Source: ZC4RG35 sp036375695 (GTDB lineage: Bacteria > Actinomycetota > Acidimicrobiia > Spongiisociales > ZC4RG35). From it: a DNA stretch of 57,266 bases. This document shows positions 1 through 9,198 of the stretch, one piece after another. Location: positions 1 through 57,266 of the forward strand of contig DASVBU010000009.1 of assembly GCA_036375695.1 (NCBI GenBank). The letters run 5' to 3'. Every line of letters begins with the position of its first letter. The first letter of the stretch is position 1. The notes beneath the pieces are model-generated. The model was not told where the DNA came from, searched no databases, and saw only the letters and a list, made by a program, of their open reading frames with translations. The position numbers and the translations under genes are program-made.

Positions 1-1
1 C

Positions 2-661
2 CGGTTCTTGGTGTTGCAGCCGTCGCTGGATGAGTCGTGGTGGCGGATCTGGGGTGGGGTGGATGGTTATGCGGGGGAGATCATCGAAAAGACCCTCACC
101 GAACTCGCCGACCAGCTTCCCGATCTTCCCGGAGACCACGGCTATCTGGGTGCCGGGTGGCGGAAAGCCACTGCTCTTCTCGATCTGTGCATGGGTACCG
201 AAGCCCCCCAGGCGGATGTTTCGGTGTTCGTCACCGCCCGAGAGGCTGCCGAAACCGGGGCCGAATCAGGCGTGGTCCTCGAATCAGGGACCAAGGTGGG
301 TCGGCGGGCTCTGGAGGCGATCCTGTGTGGTGACACCGCCACCCAGGTGTTCGCGGTCACCGAGAACGGTGAGTACATGCGGTACGGACGCAAGTACCGG
401 TTGGCCACCCCATCACAGGTGAAAGCTTTGCTGCACAAGTACGGGGGTCGGTGCGCCGCCGACGGCTGCAACTCCCGACATCGTCTCCAAGCCCACCATT
501 TGCGACCCTGGGCAGAAGGCGGGGGCACCAACCTCGAAGACCTGATCCTGTTGTGTTGGTTCCACCACCACGTCGTGGTCCACCAGTGGGGATACGAGAT
601 CTACCACCACCCCGACCACGGACGCATCAGATACCGCCGACCACCGAGTCGGGCGCCCTAG
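2..661 (+). CDS. HNH endonuclease, 13E12/DUF222-type, 5' partial
   Basis: C-terminal part of a DUF222/13E12-repeat protein with an HNH nuclease domain. The frame is open to the first base of the window, so the true start lies upstream and the first in-window TTG is not a start. The final third has the zinc-bound HNH layout of this family: a Cys pair (GGRCAADGC), then LQAHHLRPWAEGG, then LEDLILLCWFHHHVVHQWG. The HH, Asn/Asp and HHH positions are all present, so the nuclease core looks intact. Such genes occur in many divergent copies in actinobacteria. Their role is poorly defined, with DNA cleavage inferred from the fold. The gene converges on the reverse-strand TfoX-like gene 43 bp away and has no link to the ruv genes beyond. 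Confidence 0.85.
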   Translation, partial: RFLVLQPSLDESWWRIWGGVDGYAGEIIEKTLTELADQLPDLPGDHGYLGAGWRKATALLDLCMGTEAPQADVSVFVTAREAAETGAESGVVLESGTKVGRRALEAILCGDTATQVFAVTENGEYMRYGRKYRLATPSQVKALLHKYGGRCAADGCNSRHRLQAHHLRPWAEGGGTNLEDLILLCWFHHHVVVHQWGYEIYHHPDHGRIRYRRPPSRAP

Positions 662-704
662 CTTCTGCTCATCCCCGACTTCCCGTGCACCCTATCGAGC
701 CAAT

Positions 705-1037
705 TCATTTCGCAGGCAGCTTCAGCGCATAGCTGATGCCGCGCTCGACCATCTCGCGCAACTGCTCGTCGGTCTGGATGCCGTCGGCATCCACGCGCAA
801 CCAACCGGACATCACGCGACCGCCCATGATCTGCGGTCCGATGTGGGGGCCGACCGGGTCGTCCCGGTCTGGATCCCGTCGAAACATCATCGATCCTTCG
901 GCACCGGCGACGATGCCCACGGCCATGTTTCCGTTGACGAAGAAGGCGATCCCACCGAACATGTTCCTTTCGGAGACCCCCGACTGGCCGGCCAGGATGC
1001 CGCGGATTCGCTGAGCCAAGGCCTCGTCATACGCCAC
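705..1037 (-). CDS. TfoX/Sxy N-terminal domain protein
   Basis: A 110-residue protein made of only the TfoX N-terminal domain. It shows the family pattern MAYDEALAQRIR near the start, a central ERNMFGGIAFFVNGNMAVG strand block, and a C-terminal WLRVDADGI stretch with a predicted helix. In gammaproteobacteria TfoX/Sxy activates competence genes together with CRP. Stand-alone single-domain homologues are common in actinobacteria and have no established function, so a competence role should not be assumed. The start is GTG at 1037 on the reverse strand. A CATACT hexamer ends 6 nt before it, consistent with a leaderless transcript. No partner gene lies beside it. Confidence 0.85.
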   Translation of the reverse strand: MAYDEALAQRIRGILAGQSGVSERNMFGGIAFFVNGNMAVGIVAGAEGSMMFRRDPDRDDPVGPHIGPQIMGGRVMSGWLRVDADGIQTDEQLREMVERGISYALKLPAK

Positions 1038-1048
1038 ACCAGAAGTAT

Positions 1049-1219
1049 GACTCCGGACGGAAGCTGAGCGCGGGACTTGGATTCTTGGGCGGTGCCAGCT
1101 GCTACGCGCTCGATCTGCCGCACCGGGGCGAGATCACGCCTGACGGGAAAGCTGTCTACGCGATAGTCGGTGATCGGCCCCCAACAGCCAAGCTGCTGCG
1201 ACTCGACCTCGACCGATAG
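1049..1219 (+). pseudogene. Possible beta-propeller gene remnant
   Basis: This open stretch upstream of ruvC ends at TAG 1217-1219 and has no convincing start codon. Its C-terminal translation contains ITPDGKAVYAIVGD followed by a short gap and LLRLDLDR. That resembles one blade of a PD40/WD40-like propeller (SPDGK..YAI...). It may be the degraded 3' end of a lost gene, or chance coding-like sequence in a GC-rich intergenic region. Support is the motif alone. Confidence 0.25.
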
Positions 1220-1251
1220 CCGAAAGGCTGTTCCTCGTCGGTTCCGACGGC

Positions 1252-1257
1252 TACTGT
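1252..1257 (+). promoter_or_regulatory. Candidate -10 (TACTGT) for ruvC
   Basis: TACTGT lies 9 nt before the ruvC ATG, the same geometry as the TANNNT hexamers ahead of other cluster-leading genes here. No clear -35 was seen. Confidence 0.4.
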
Positions 1258-1266
1258 CCAGAACAC

Positions 1267-1749
1267 ATGTTCGTGCTCGGGATCGACCCAGGTTTGTCGG
1301 TGACCGGATACGGCCTGGTGGAGAGTGGGAATCCACCGCGGGCGCTCCAGGCCGGGGTGATACGCACCGATCCCGACCTCGACACCCCGAGGAGACTGCT
1401 CGAGCTCCATGACGGGCTGGTGGATCTGTTCGACGAGACCAAGCCCGATGCCGTCGCCGTCGAGACCCTGTTCACCAATCGCAACCTGCAGACCGCCATG
1501 TCGGTGGGACGGGCCTCCGGTGTGGTCCTGCTCGTCGCCGCCCGTGCCGGCGTCCCGGTGACCGAGTACGTGCCCACCGCGGTCAAGTCGGCGGTCACGG
1601 GAGACGGTTCGGCCGGGAAGACCCAGGTCCAGGCGATGGTGGCCCGGCTCCTGAAGCTGGCCACGCCGCCGTCACCACCTGACGCCGCCGACGCACTCGC
1701 CATCGCCTTGTGCCATCTCCGCACCGTGCCCATGGGAGCGGTGCGGTGA
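1267..1749 (+). CDS. ruvC: Crossover junction endodeoxyribonuclease RuvC
   Basis: Resolvase that cuts Holliday junctions after RuvAB branch migration. The 160-residue RNase H-like fold shows all four acidic catalytic residues: D7 in GIDPG, E66 in VAVETLF, and D139/D142 in PPDAADALA. The length is normal for the family. The ATG is the first codon after a candidate -10, with only a few nucleotides of leader and no Shine-Dalgarno. It overlaps ruvA by 4 nt (GTGA), so the RuvC-RuvA-RuvB set is probably translated as a coupled unit. The yebC gene that often precedes ruvC is absent; a tfoX-like gene on the other strand occupies that side. Confidence 0.97.
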   Translation: MFVLGIDPGLSVTGYGLVESGNPPRALQAGVIRTDPDLDTPRRLLELHDGLVDLFDETKPDAVAVETLFTNRNLQTAMSVGRASGVVLLVAARAGVPVTEYVPTAVKSAVTGDGSAGKTQVQAMVARLLKLATPPSPPDAADALAIALCHLRTVPMGAVR

Positions 1750-2315
1750 TCGGGAGGCTGCGTGGCATCCTGGTCTCGGTGCGGGACACCACCCTGTGCA
1801 TCGAGGTCGGAGGCGTCGGCTACGAGGTGCAGATGACGCCACGGGACATCGCCTCCATGCCCGGTGTCGGCGAAGAGATCGTGGTCCACACCCACACCCA
1901 TGTCCGGGAGGACGAGATCAGCCTCTACGGTTTCGCCGACGAGAACGACCGCGACATGTTCCGCATCCTCAACACCGCCAGTGGTGTCGGCCCGCGGGTC
2001 GCCATGGCGCTCCTCGGTGCTCTCAGCGCGAACGAGCTGACCCGCGCCATCGTCTCCAACGATCCCGACACCCTCACCGTCGCTCCGGGTGTGGGCAAGC
2101 GCGGCGCCCAGAAGATCGTCCTCGAGCTGGCGCCCAAGCTCGCCGGCCGTCCCCTGGAGACCGTCCCCGGCGGTGGTCTCGCCGACGTCAGGCAGGCATT
2201 GGAGAACCTCGGTTACACCACCGCCGAGATCAACGAGGTGATCTCCGAGGTCGACCCCGACATGCCGCTCTCCGACCAGCTCCGCACCGCATTGCAGAGC
2301 CTGGGGAGGCGATGA
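1746..2315 (+). CDS. ruvA: Holliday junction DNA helicase RuvA
   Basis: DNA-binding subunit of the RuvAB branch migration complex, 189 residues. The start is GTG 1746, overlapping the ruvC stop, which gives MIGRLRGILVSV, the typical RuvA beginning. An earlier in-frame ATG at 1710 lies inside ruvC and would add 12 non-homologous residues. Domains in order are an N-terminal OB fold (about 1-62), a central helix-hairpin-helix region with GVGPRVAMALL and APGVGKRGAQKIVLEL, and a flexible linker with a C-terminal three-helix domain that contacts RuvB (about 140-189, ADVRQALENLGYTTAEI). Confidence 0.96.
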   Translation: MIGRLRGILVSVRDTTLCIEVGGVGYEVQMTPRDIASMPGVGEEIVVHTHTHVREDEISLYGFADENDRDMFRILNTASGVGPRVAMALLGALSANELTRAIVSNDPDTLTVAPGVGKRGAQKIVLELAPKLAGRPLETVPGGGLADVRQALENLGYTTAEINEVISEVDPDMPLSDQLRTALQSLGRR

Positions 2316-2318
2316 CCC

Positions 2319-3332
2319 GTGCGTGAGGACAGCCTCCTCAACCCGACGGTCGAAGACGCGGTCGAGTCCAGCCTGCGGCCGAAGCGGCTCGACGAGTTCG
2401 TCGGCCAGGAGAAGGTGAAGAACCGTCTCCGCATATCGCTCGAGGCCGCCGTCAAGGAGGGGCGAGCCCTCGACCACATCCTCCTCTCCGGGCCACCGGG
2501 GCTGGGCAAGACCACCCTGGCGGCGATCATCGCTGCCGAGATGGGGGTCCAGTTCCGCGTCACGTCCGGTCCGGCGCTGGAGCGGCCCGGTGACCTGGCC
2601 GCCATCCTGTCCAACCTCGACAACCGGGACGTGTTCTTCATCGACGAGATCCACCGGCTGCCGAGGGCCGTCGAAGAGGTGCTCTACCCGGCCATGGAGG
2701 ACTTCGTCCTCGACATCGTGCTCGGCAAGGGCCCCACGGCTCAGTCGATCCGCATCGACCTCCCCCGATTCACGCTCGTCGGCGCCACCACCCGCAAGGG
2801 CAAGGTGACGGCGCCGCTGCGCGACCGTTTCGGCATCGACGAGAAGCTCGACTACTACGAACCGGACGAGCTGGCCCGGATCGTGAGGCGTTCGGCAGGG
2901 ATCCTCGACATCGAGATCTCACCCGACGCCGCCGATCTCATCTCCCGACGGAGCCGGAGCACCCCTCGCATCGCCAACCGTCTACTGGCGCGGGTGCGTG
3001 ACTACGCCATTGCCCGTGCTGCCGGGGTCATCGACACCGAGGTCGCCGCCGAGGCCCTGATCGTCTACGAGGTGGATGATCTCGGGCTGGACAAGGTGGA
3101 CCGGGCGATCCTGGAGGCCGTCGTGGAGCGGTTCGGTGGTGGCCCGGTGGGCCTGTCCACCCTGGCGATCGCGGTCGGAGAGGAGCCGGAGACGGTAGAG
3201 GACGCCTATGAGCCCTTCCTGCTCCAGTCCGGGTTGCTGAAACGGACGCCCCGGGGGAGGGTGGCCACCGAGCGGGCCTACGCGCACCTGGGTGTCGACC
3301 GGCCCGATACCGCCCAGGGCACGTTGCTCTGA
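2319..3332 (+). CDS. ruvB: Holliday junction DNA helicase RuvB
   Basis: AAA+ motor that drives branch migration as a hexamer on RuvA-bound junctions, 337 residues. Walker A is GPPGLGKTT (about 58-66), Walker B is DEIH (109-112), followed by sensor motifs (LVGATTRKG) and the RuvB winged-helix C-terminus (FGGGPVGLSTLAIAVGEE). The start is GTG 2319, 3 nt after the ruvA stop. The nearer ATG at 2312 is closed after four codons. It is the last gene of the ruv block; queA follows after 24 nt with its own candidate -10. Confidence 0.97.
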   Translation: MREDSLLNPTVEDAVESSLRPKRLDEFVGQEKVKNRLRISLEAAVKEGRALDHILLSGPPGLGKTTLAAIIAAEMGVQFRVTSGPALERPGDLAAILSNLDNRDVFFIDEIHRLPRAVEEVLYPAMEDFVLDIVLGKGPTAQSIRIDLPRFTLVGATTRKGKVTAPLRDRFGIDEKLDYYEPDELARIVRRSAGILDIEISPDAADLISRRSRSTPRIANRLLARVRDYAIARAAGVIDTEVAAEALIVYEVDDLGLDKVDRAILEAVVERFGGGPVGLSTLAIAVGEEPETVEDAYEPFLLQSGLLKRTPRGRVATERAYAHLGVDRPDTAQGTLL

Positions 3333-3340
3333 CCACCTCC

Positions 3341-3346
3341 TAGCCT
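3341..3346 (+). promoter_or_regulatory. Candidate -10 (TAGCCT) for queA
   Basis: TAGCCT lies 10 nt before the queA ATG, in the 24-bp ruvB-queA gap. It fits the recurrent near-leaderless pattern; no -35 was identified. Confidence 0.4.
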
Positions 3347-3356
3347 CCCCGTCCAC

Positions 3357-4370
3357 ATGCGGGTCTCCGAGTTCGCTTACGACCTTCCCGAGTCCGCCAT
3401 CGCGCAAGCCCCGGCCGAGCCGCGTCACTCTTCCCGTCTCCTCGACACACGCGACATGACCGACCACACCTTCCTCGAGCTCCCGGATCTCCTCCGGCGG
3501 GGTGACTTGGTGGTGGTCAACGAGACCAGGGTGCGGCACGCCCGGGTGGAGGGCATCCGCCGCGGGACCGGTGGCCGGATCGAGTTGTTGTTCCTGGACA
3601 AACGTGAAGACGGCACCTGGGAGGCGCTGGCCCGACCGGCTCGCCGGCTCCGGCCGGGGGTCGTGGTCGATCTCCCCGGAGGCGCCGCCGAGGTGGTCGA
3701 AGCACTGGGGGAGGGTCGCATCGTGGTCCACCTCGATGCGCCTGACGACGAGGCTCTGCTGGAGCGCGTCGGTCGTGTGCCCCTGCCACCGTACTTCAAG
3801 GGCGAGCTCGACGACCCCTCCCGTTACCAGACCATGTTCGCCACCACGCCTGGTTCCGCGGCCGCTCCCACCGCCGGTCTCCATTTCACCCCGGAGGTTG
3901 TGGAGGGGCTGCGGTCGAGGGGGGTGGAGATCGCCACCGTCGATCTCCACGTCTCGCTGGACACCTTCCGACCCATGACTGTGGAGGAGGTCGACGACCA
4001 TGTCATGCACACCGAGTGGTGCGGTGTGCCCGAGGAGACGGCAGCCGCAATCGAAGGGACGCGGGAACGGGGTGGCCGGGTGGTGGCCATAGGCACCACC
4101 GTCGTCCGCACCCTCGAGTCCCGGGCCGACGGCCGGGGCGGCGTCACCTCCGGATCCGGGCACACCGGCCTCTTCCTCAAACCGGGCAGCCCGATCACGG
4201 TGGTCGATCTCCTGCTCACCAACTTCCACCTGCCCGGATCGACCCTGCTGGTGCTGGTGGCCGCGTTCATGGGCCCGCGCTGGAAGCAGGTCTATGAGAC
4301 GGCCCTGGAGCGCGGCTATCGCTTCCTCTCCTTCGGCGACGCCATGCTGGCGGAGCGGATGGAGTCGTAG
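3357..4370 (+). CDS. queA: tRNA preQ1(34) S-adenosylmethionine ribosyltransferase-isomerase QueA
   Basis: Transfers the ribosyl part of S-adenosylmethionine to 7-aminomethyl-7-deazaguanine at tRNA position 34, giving epoxyqueuosine. The 337 residues are of usual length. Family signatures visible are DLPESAIAQAP near the N-terminus, GDLVVVNETRV, the conserved block TAGLHFTPEV, HVSLDTFRP, and TNFHLPGSTLL with a following FMG. It is paired with tgt directly downstream, so two consecutive late steps of queuosine synthesis sit together. No queCDEF or queG/H is in the window. The stop codon TAG is also the start of the candidate tgt -10. Confidence 0.96.
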   Translation: MRVSEFAYDLPESAIAQAPAEPRHSSRLLDTRDMTDHTFLELPDLLRRGDLVVVNETRVRHARVEGIRRGTGGRIELLFLDKREDGTWEALARPARRLRPGVVVDLPGGAAEVVEALGEGRIVVHLDAPDDEALLERVGRVPLPPYFKGELDDPSRYQTMFATTPGSAAAPTAGLHFTPEVVEGLRSRGVEIATVDLHVSLDTFRPMTVEEVDDHVMHTEWCGVPEETAAAIEGTRERGGRVVAIGTTVVRTLESRADGRGGVTSGSGHTGLFLKPGSPITVVDLLLTNFHLPGSTLLVLVAAFMGPRWKQVYETALERGYRFLSFGDAMLAERMES

Positions 4371-4373
4371 CCT
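4368..4373 (+). promoter_or_regulatory. Candidate -10 (TAGCCT) for tgt, contains queA stop
   Basis: TAGCCT begins with the TAG stop of queA and ends 8 nt before the tgt ATG at 4382. It argues against the alternative TTG 4373 start for tgt, which would lie inside the hexamer. Confidence 0.4.
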
Positions 4374-4381
4374 TGGGCGCC

Positions 4382-5506
4382 ATGACCCCCGTGACCTGGA
4401 CCGCGACGGCCACCGATGGCGGGGCCCGGACCGGCTGGCTGGAGACGCCCCATGGCCGCTTTCGCACGCCGATGTTCATGCCGGTGGGCACCAGGGCGAC
4501 GGTGAAGACGGTCGACGCCGACGATCTCGAGGCGATCGGGGCCGGTGTCATCCTCGCCAACACCTATCACCTCATGCTCCGGCCCGGCGCCGACCTGGTC
4601 AGGGATTTGGGCGGGATCCACGCGTTCATGGGGTGGGACCGAGGGGTTCTGACCGACTCGGGTGGCTTCCAGGTGTTCTCCCTCGACCCCAAGATCGACG
4701 ACGAGGGCGCCACGTTCCGCTCGGTCTACGACGGGTCCCGGGTCCATCTCACCCCCGAGGACTCCATCCGGATCCAGATGGACATCGGCGCCGACATCGC
4801 CATGGCGTTGGACGTGTGTGTGGGGCTTCCGGCACCCAGGGAAGTGGTTGAGCGGGAGATGCGCCGCACCCTCATGTGGGCGGAGCGCTGCCTGGCGACG
4901 CACACGCGCCCCGACCAGGTGTTGTTCGGGATCGTCCAGGGTGGTGCCGACCTCGAGCTACGCGCCGAGAGCGCCCAGGCCACGGCCGAATTGGGCTTTC
5001 CGGGCTTTGGCATCGGTGGCCTCGCAGTGGGAGAGACCGCCGAGGAGCGAAATGCCGCCCTGGAGGTGGTGTCTGCCCATCTGCCCGATGACAGACCCCG
5101 GTACGTCATGGGCCTCGGCGACCCCGAGGGCCTGCTCGACGCCATCGCCAGAGGGGCGGACATGTTCGACTGTGTCATCCCCACGAGAGTCGCCCGCCAC
5201 GGGCGGGTGCTGGCTGCCGACGGCGAATACAACCTGAAGCGGGCGGAGTTCGCCCGCGACCCCGGCCCGCTCGAGGACGGCTGCAAGTGCCCCACGTGCG
5301 CCACCCACTCGCGGGCCTACCTGAGGCACCTCATCGGCACCAGGGAACTCACCGGCTACCGGCTGCTCACCATCCACAACCTCTGGTACCTGACCCGTCT
5401 CATGGAGGCGGCGTCCGAGGCGATCGGCCAGGGGCGGTTTGCGGCCTTCGCCGAGCAGGTGAAGGCGCGCCGGGCGCGCTCGCAGTACCCGATGACGCCC
5501 GCCTAA
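4382..5506 (+). CDS. tgt: Queuine/preQ1 tRNA-guanine transglycosylase
   Basis: Exchanges guanine-34 of GUN-anticodon tRNAs for preQ1. It is a 374-residue TIM-barrel enzyme. The substrate-binding block TDSGGFQVFSL holds the conserved Asp (D92). GIVQGG, GGLAVGE and DMFDCVIPTR, which holds the nucleophilic Asp, follow in order. The zinc site CKCPTC with a later His lies near the C-terminus. ATG 4382 was chosen; TTG 4373 is in frame but overlaps a candidate -10. It works immediately before QueA in the pathway although encoded after it. Confidence 0.96.
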   Translation: MTPVTWTATATDGGARTGWLETPHGRFRTPMFMPVGTRATVKTVDADDLEAIGAGVILANTYHLMLRPGADLVRDLGGIHAFMGWDRGVLTDSGGFQVFSLDPKIDDEGATFRSVYDGSRVHLTPEDSIRIQMDIGADIAMALDVCVGLPAPREVVEREMRRTLMWAERCLATHTRPDQVLFGIVQGGADLELRAESAQATAELGFPGFGIGGLAVGETAEERNAALEVVSAHLPDDRPRYVMGLGDPEGLLDAIARGADMFDCVIPTRVARHGRVLAADGEYNLKRAEFARDPGPLEDGCKCPTCATHSRAYLRHLIGTRELTGYRLLTIHNLWYLTRLMEAASEAIGQGRFAAFAEQVKARRARSQYPMTPA

Positions 5507-5509
5507 CCT
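5504..5509 (+). promoter_or_regulatory. Candidate -10 (TAACCT) for yajC, contains tgt stop
   Basis: TAACCT starts with the TAA stop of tgt. It lies 25 nt before the yajC GTG, so the transcript would keep a short leader that includes the yajC Shine-Dalgarno. Confidence 0.35.
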
Positions 5510-5534
5510 CGCAACGTCATCTAGCGGAGGAAAC

Positions 5535-5837
5535 GTGAATCTTTCGGTATTCGCGCAGGAGACGCCTGCGACCAGTCCCTACTCGTCCATCGTCTTCCTG
5601 CTGCTCATGGGCGTGGTCTTCTACTTCCTCATCGTTCGCCCGCAGCGGAAGCGGGTGAAGGCCCAGCAGGAACTGGTGTCGACGCTGCAGATCGGGCACG
5701 AGGTGAGGACCATCGGCGGCATCCACGGCAGGGTCGTCTCGATGGACAACGACAGCGTCGTTCTCGAGGTCGAGCAGGGCCGGATCAGGGTGGCCAGGAG
5801 GGCCATCGGCTCCCGCGTGGGGTCTGACGAGGCCTGA
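5535..5837 (+). CDS. yajC: Preprotein translocase subunit YajC
   Basis: Small inner-membrane accessory protein of the Sec translocase, 100 residues. There is one membrane segment (about 18-37, SSIVFLLLMGVVFYFLIV) followed at once by the family signature RPQRKR, then a soluble domain with VRTIGGIHGRVVSMDNDSVVLEV. The start GTG 5535 has a good ribosome binding site (GGAGGA, 5525-5530). In most bacteria yajC lies next to secD and secF; here apt follows directly, so secDF must be elsewhere or absent. Confidence 0.93.
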   Translation: MNLSVFAQETPATSPYSSIVFLLLMGVVFYFLIVRPQRKRVKAQQELVSTLQIGHEVRTIGGIHGRVVSMDNDSVVLEVEQGRIRVARRAIGSRVGSDEA

Positions 5838-5844
5838 GCGGACG

Positions 5845-5850
5845 TAGACT
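5845..5850 (+). promoter_or_regulatory. Candidate -10 (TAGACT) for apt
   Basis: TAGACT ends exactly 6 nt before the apt GTG, which would place the transcription start on the start codon (leaderless). Confidence 0.45.
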
Positions 5851-5856
5851 TTCCTC

Positions 5857-6375
5857 GTGGAAGACCTGCGGTCCCTGATCAGGGACATCCCCGACTTTCC
5901 GCAGCCCGGAGTGGTGTTCAAGGACATCACGCCGGTGCTGGCCGACCCAGACGGCTTCTCCATGCTGGTCAAGGCCATGGCGGATCCCTTCCGTGACGCC
6001 GGGGTGTCCCAGGTGGCAGGTATCGAGGCACGGGGGTTCACCCTCGCCGCCCCGGTGGCGTTGGAGCTGGGGGCGGGATTCGTGCCCATCCGGAAGCCGG
6101 GGAAGCTTCCCTATGAGACGATCCGCCAGGACTACGCCCTCGAATACGGCACCGACTCCCTGGAAGTCCACGTCGACGCCATCGAGCCGGGCGAGCGGGT
6201 CCTGCTGGTGGACGACGTGATCGCCACCGGCGGCACCGCCGCGGCCGCGGTCAAGCTGCTCGAGGGAATCGGCGCCAAGGTGGTGGGGTTCTCCGTGTTC
6301 ATCGAGCTGGTCTTCCTCCAGGGGAACGCGATGCTCGACGGAGTGCCCATCCATGCCCTCGTCAGATACGACTGA
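5857..6375 (+). CDS. apt: Adenine phosphoribosyltransferase
   Basis: Purine salvage enzyme converting adenine and PRPP to AMP, 172 residues. The N-terminus RDIPDFPQPGVVFKDITPVL and the PRPP-binding loop VLLVDDVIATGGTA (about 122-135) are diagnostic of type I phosphoribosyltransferases of the APT group. The start is GTG 5857, with no Shine-Dalgarno but a candidate -10 placed for a leaderless message. Its 3' end overlaps rel by 23 nt. The yajC/secDF-apt-rel order is widely conserved and links purine salvage to (p)ppGpp control. Confidence 0.95.
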   Translation: MEDLRSLIRDIPDFPQPGVVFKDITPVLADPDGFSMLVKAMADPFRDAGVSQVAGIEARGFTLAAPVALELGAGFVPIRKPGKLPYETIRQDYALEYGTDSLEVHVDAIEPGERVLLVDDVIATGGTAAAAVKLLEGIGAKVVGFSVFIELVFLQGNAMLDGVPIHALVRYD

Positions 6376-8514
6376 GATCCGGGTCCCCCCGGCGATCGCC
6401 CGTCTGGTCGACTCCTTCCTGGAGCACCACCCCGACGGGGACGTGGATCTGCTCGTACGGGCGTACGAGACCGCAGCCTCGGCCCACGAGGGACAACTGC
6501 GCAAGACCGGCGACCCTTACATCACCCATCCCATCGCGGTGGCCGAGATGCTGGCCGATTACGGGCTCGACGCCCCGACCCTGGCCGCCGCCCTGCTCCA
6601 CGACACGGTCGAGGACACCGACCTCACCATGGACCATCTCGAGGCCCGGTTCGGGGAGGAGATCGCCCGGCTCATCGACGGTGTCACCAAGCTCGACCGG
6701 GTCAGGTTCAGCAATCGGGAGCAGGCGCAGGCAGCCACGATCCGCAAGATGGTCGTGGCGATGGCCCAGGACGTCCGCGTCCTGATCATCAAGCTGTTCG
6801 ACCGTCTCCACAACCTGCGCACCGTCCACGCCCTGCGGGACGAGAAGCAGGTCCGGGTCGCCCGCGAGACACTCGACGTCTACGCGCCGCTGGCCCACCG
6901 TCTCGGTGTCCAGGAGATCAAGCACGAGTTCGAGGACCGTTGCTTCGCCATCCTCTACCCGGGCCCGAACGCCGAGATCACCGCCCGCCTCGCCGAGGCG
7001 GCGCCGGAACGGGAGGCATTCCTGGAGAAGATGGTGGCCGAGGTGAAGGCGATGCTCGCCGACGCCGGCATCGAGGCCATCGTCACGGGACGACCCAAGC
7101 ACCAGTACTCCATCTACCGGAAGATGATGGAGCAGAACCGCCCGTTCGAGGACATCCACGACCTCATCGGGATCCGCATCGTCACCAAGACCACTCGCGA
7201 CTGCTACGCCGCCCTCGGTTTGATCCACAGCAACTGGGTGCCGGTGACGGGGCGCTTCAAGGACTACATCGCCATGCCCAAGATCAACCTCTACCAGTCG
7301 TTGCACACGACGGTGATCGGGCCGGATGGGAAGCCGCTCGAGGTCCAGATTCGCACCGAGGAGATGCATCAGCGGGCCGAGCGGGGCATCGCCGCCCACT
7401 GGCGGTACAAGGAGGGGGACTTCGCCGGGGTGCCCAACATCGAGGTCGAGTCGCTGGACGACGACCCCGAGGAGTTCCTCGCCAACCTCAAGCTCGACCT
7501 CTACCAGGACGAGGTCTTCATCCTGACGCCCGGGGGCGACGTCAAAGAGCTGCCGCGGGGCGCCACCTGCGTCGATTTCGCCTACAGCGTCCACACCGAG
7601 GTCGGGCATCGCTGCGTCGGGGCACGGGTCAATGGCCGGCTGGTCCCCTTGTCCACCCGTCTCGAGTCCGGCGACATCGTCGAGATCCTCACCTCGAAGT
7701 CGCCCGACGCCGGGCCCAGCCGGGACTGGCTCACCTTCGTCCGCACCTCCAAGGCCAGATCGAAGATCAAGCAGTGGTTCCAGAAGGAGCGGCGCGACCA
7801 GGCGCTCTCGGAGGGCAAGGAGGCCCTGCAGACACTGTTCAAGCGGGAGGCGCCCGATCTGACCACCGCGGAGCGTGACGAGATCGTGGAGGCGATCGCG
7901 GTCGAACTGGGGCACAAGGACATCGAGGCGATGACCGTCGCCCTGGGCGAGGGGAACCTCTCCCTGGACAGCGTGGCCATCCGTCTCCAGCGTCGGCTCG
8001 CCCCTGACACCGGGGACGATCTCTTCCGTCCGCCACGCCGTCGCCGCGACACGTCCGCGGCTCGGGTGGTCGTCGAGGGCCAGGACGACATGCTGGTCTC
8101 GCTGGCCCGATGCTGCTCGCCGGTCCCCGGCGACCCCATCGTCGGCTACGTCACCGTGGGCCGCGGGGTGTCGGTGCACCGGGCGGACTGCACCAACGTC
8201 GTCTCCCTGTCCGGCCGCAAGGAGCGGGCCATCGAGGTGTCGTGGCCCGCGGACTCGATGGAGGCCTTTGTGGTCTGGATCCAGGTCGAGGCCCTGGACC
8301 GGACACGCCTGCTCCGCGACGTCACCCAGGTGATCTCCGACACGGGCGCCAACATCACCGCCTCGTCCACGGCCACCAACTCCGACAGGGTGGCGGTGCT
8401 CAAGTACGAAGTGGAGCTCTCCGACCCGAGCCAGCTCGGACGTCTCCTCGCCGACATCAGGGGTGTCGACGGGGTCTACGCCGCGTTCCGTCTCGCCAAC
8501 GACCCGTCGGCGTC

Positions 8515-8518
<4 letters not shown>
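6353..8518 (+). CDS. rel: Bifunctional (p)ppGpp synthetase/hydrolase Rel
   Basis: Stringent-response enzyme of 721 residues. The N-terminal HD hydrolase domain is present with its key motifs (ALLHDTVEDT and FDRLHNLRT), so hydrolysis is expected. The synthetase domain follows (about 235-350; RPKHQYSIYRKM, DLIGIRIV, YQSLHTTV). The TGS domain (about 385-450; FILTPGGDVKELPRGATCVDFAYSVH), a conserved Cys-Cys helical region (LARCCSPVPGD) and a C-terminal ACT domain (about 640-715) complete the long RSH form. The start overlaps apt by 23 nt, suggesting coupling. It is the only RSH in the window. Confidence 0.96.
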
Positions 8519-9186
<668 letters not shown>

Positions 9187-9198
9187 CCTGCGGCGGCC

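Noticed and set aside
1251..2654. A 467-codon reverse-strand open frame over ruvC-ruvA-ruvB
   Set aside because: Antisense shadow of conserved ruv genes, with no recognisable domain.
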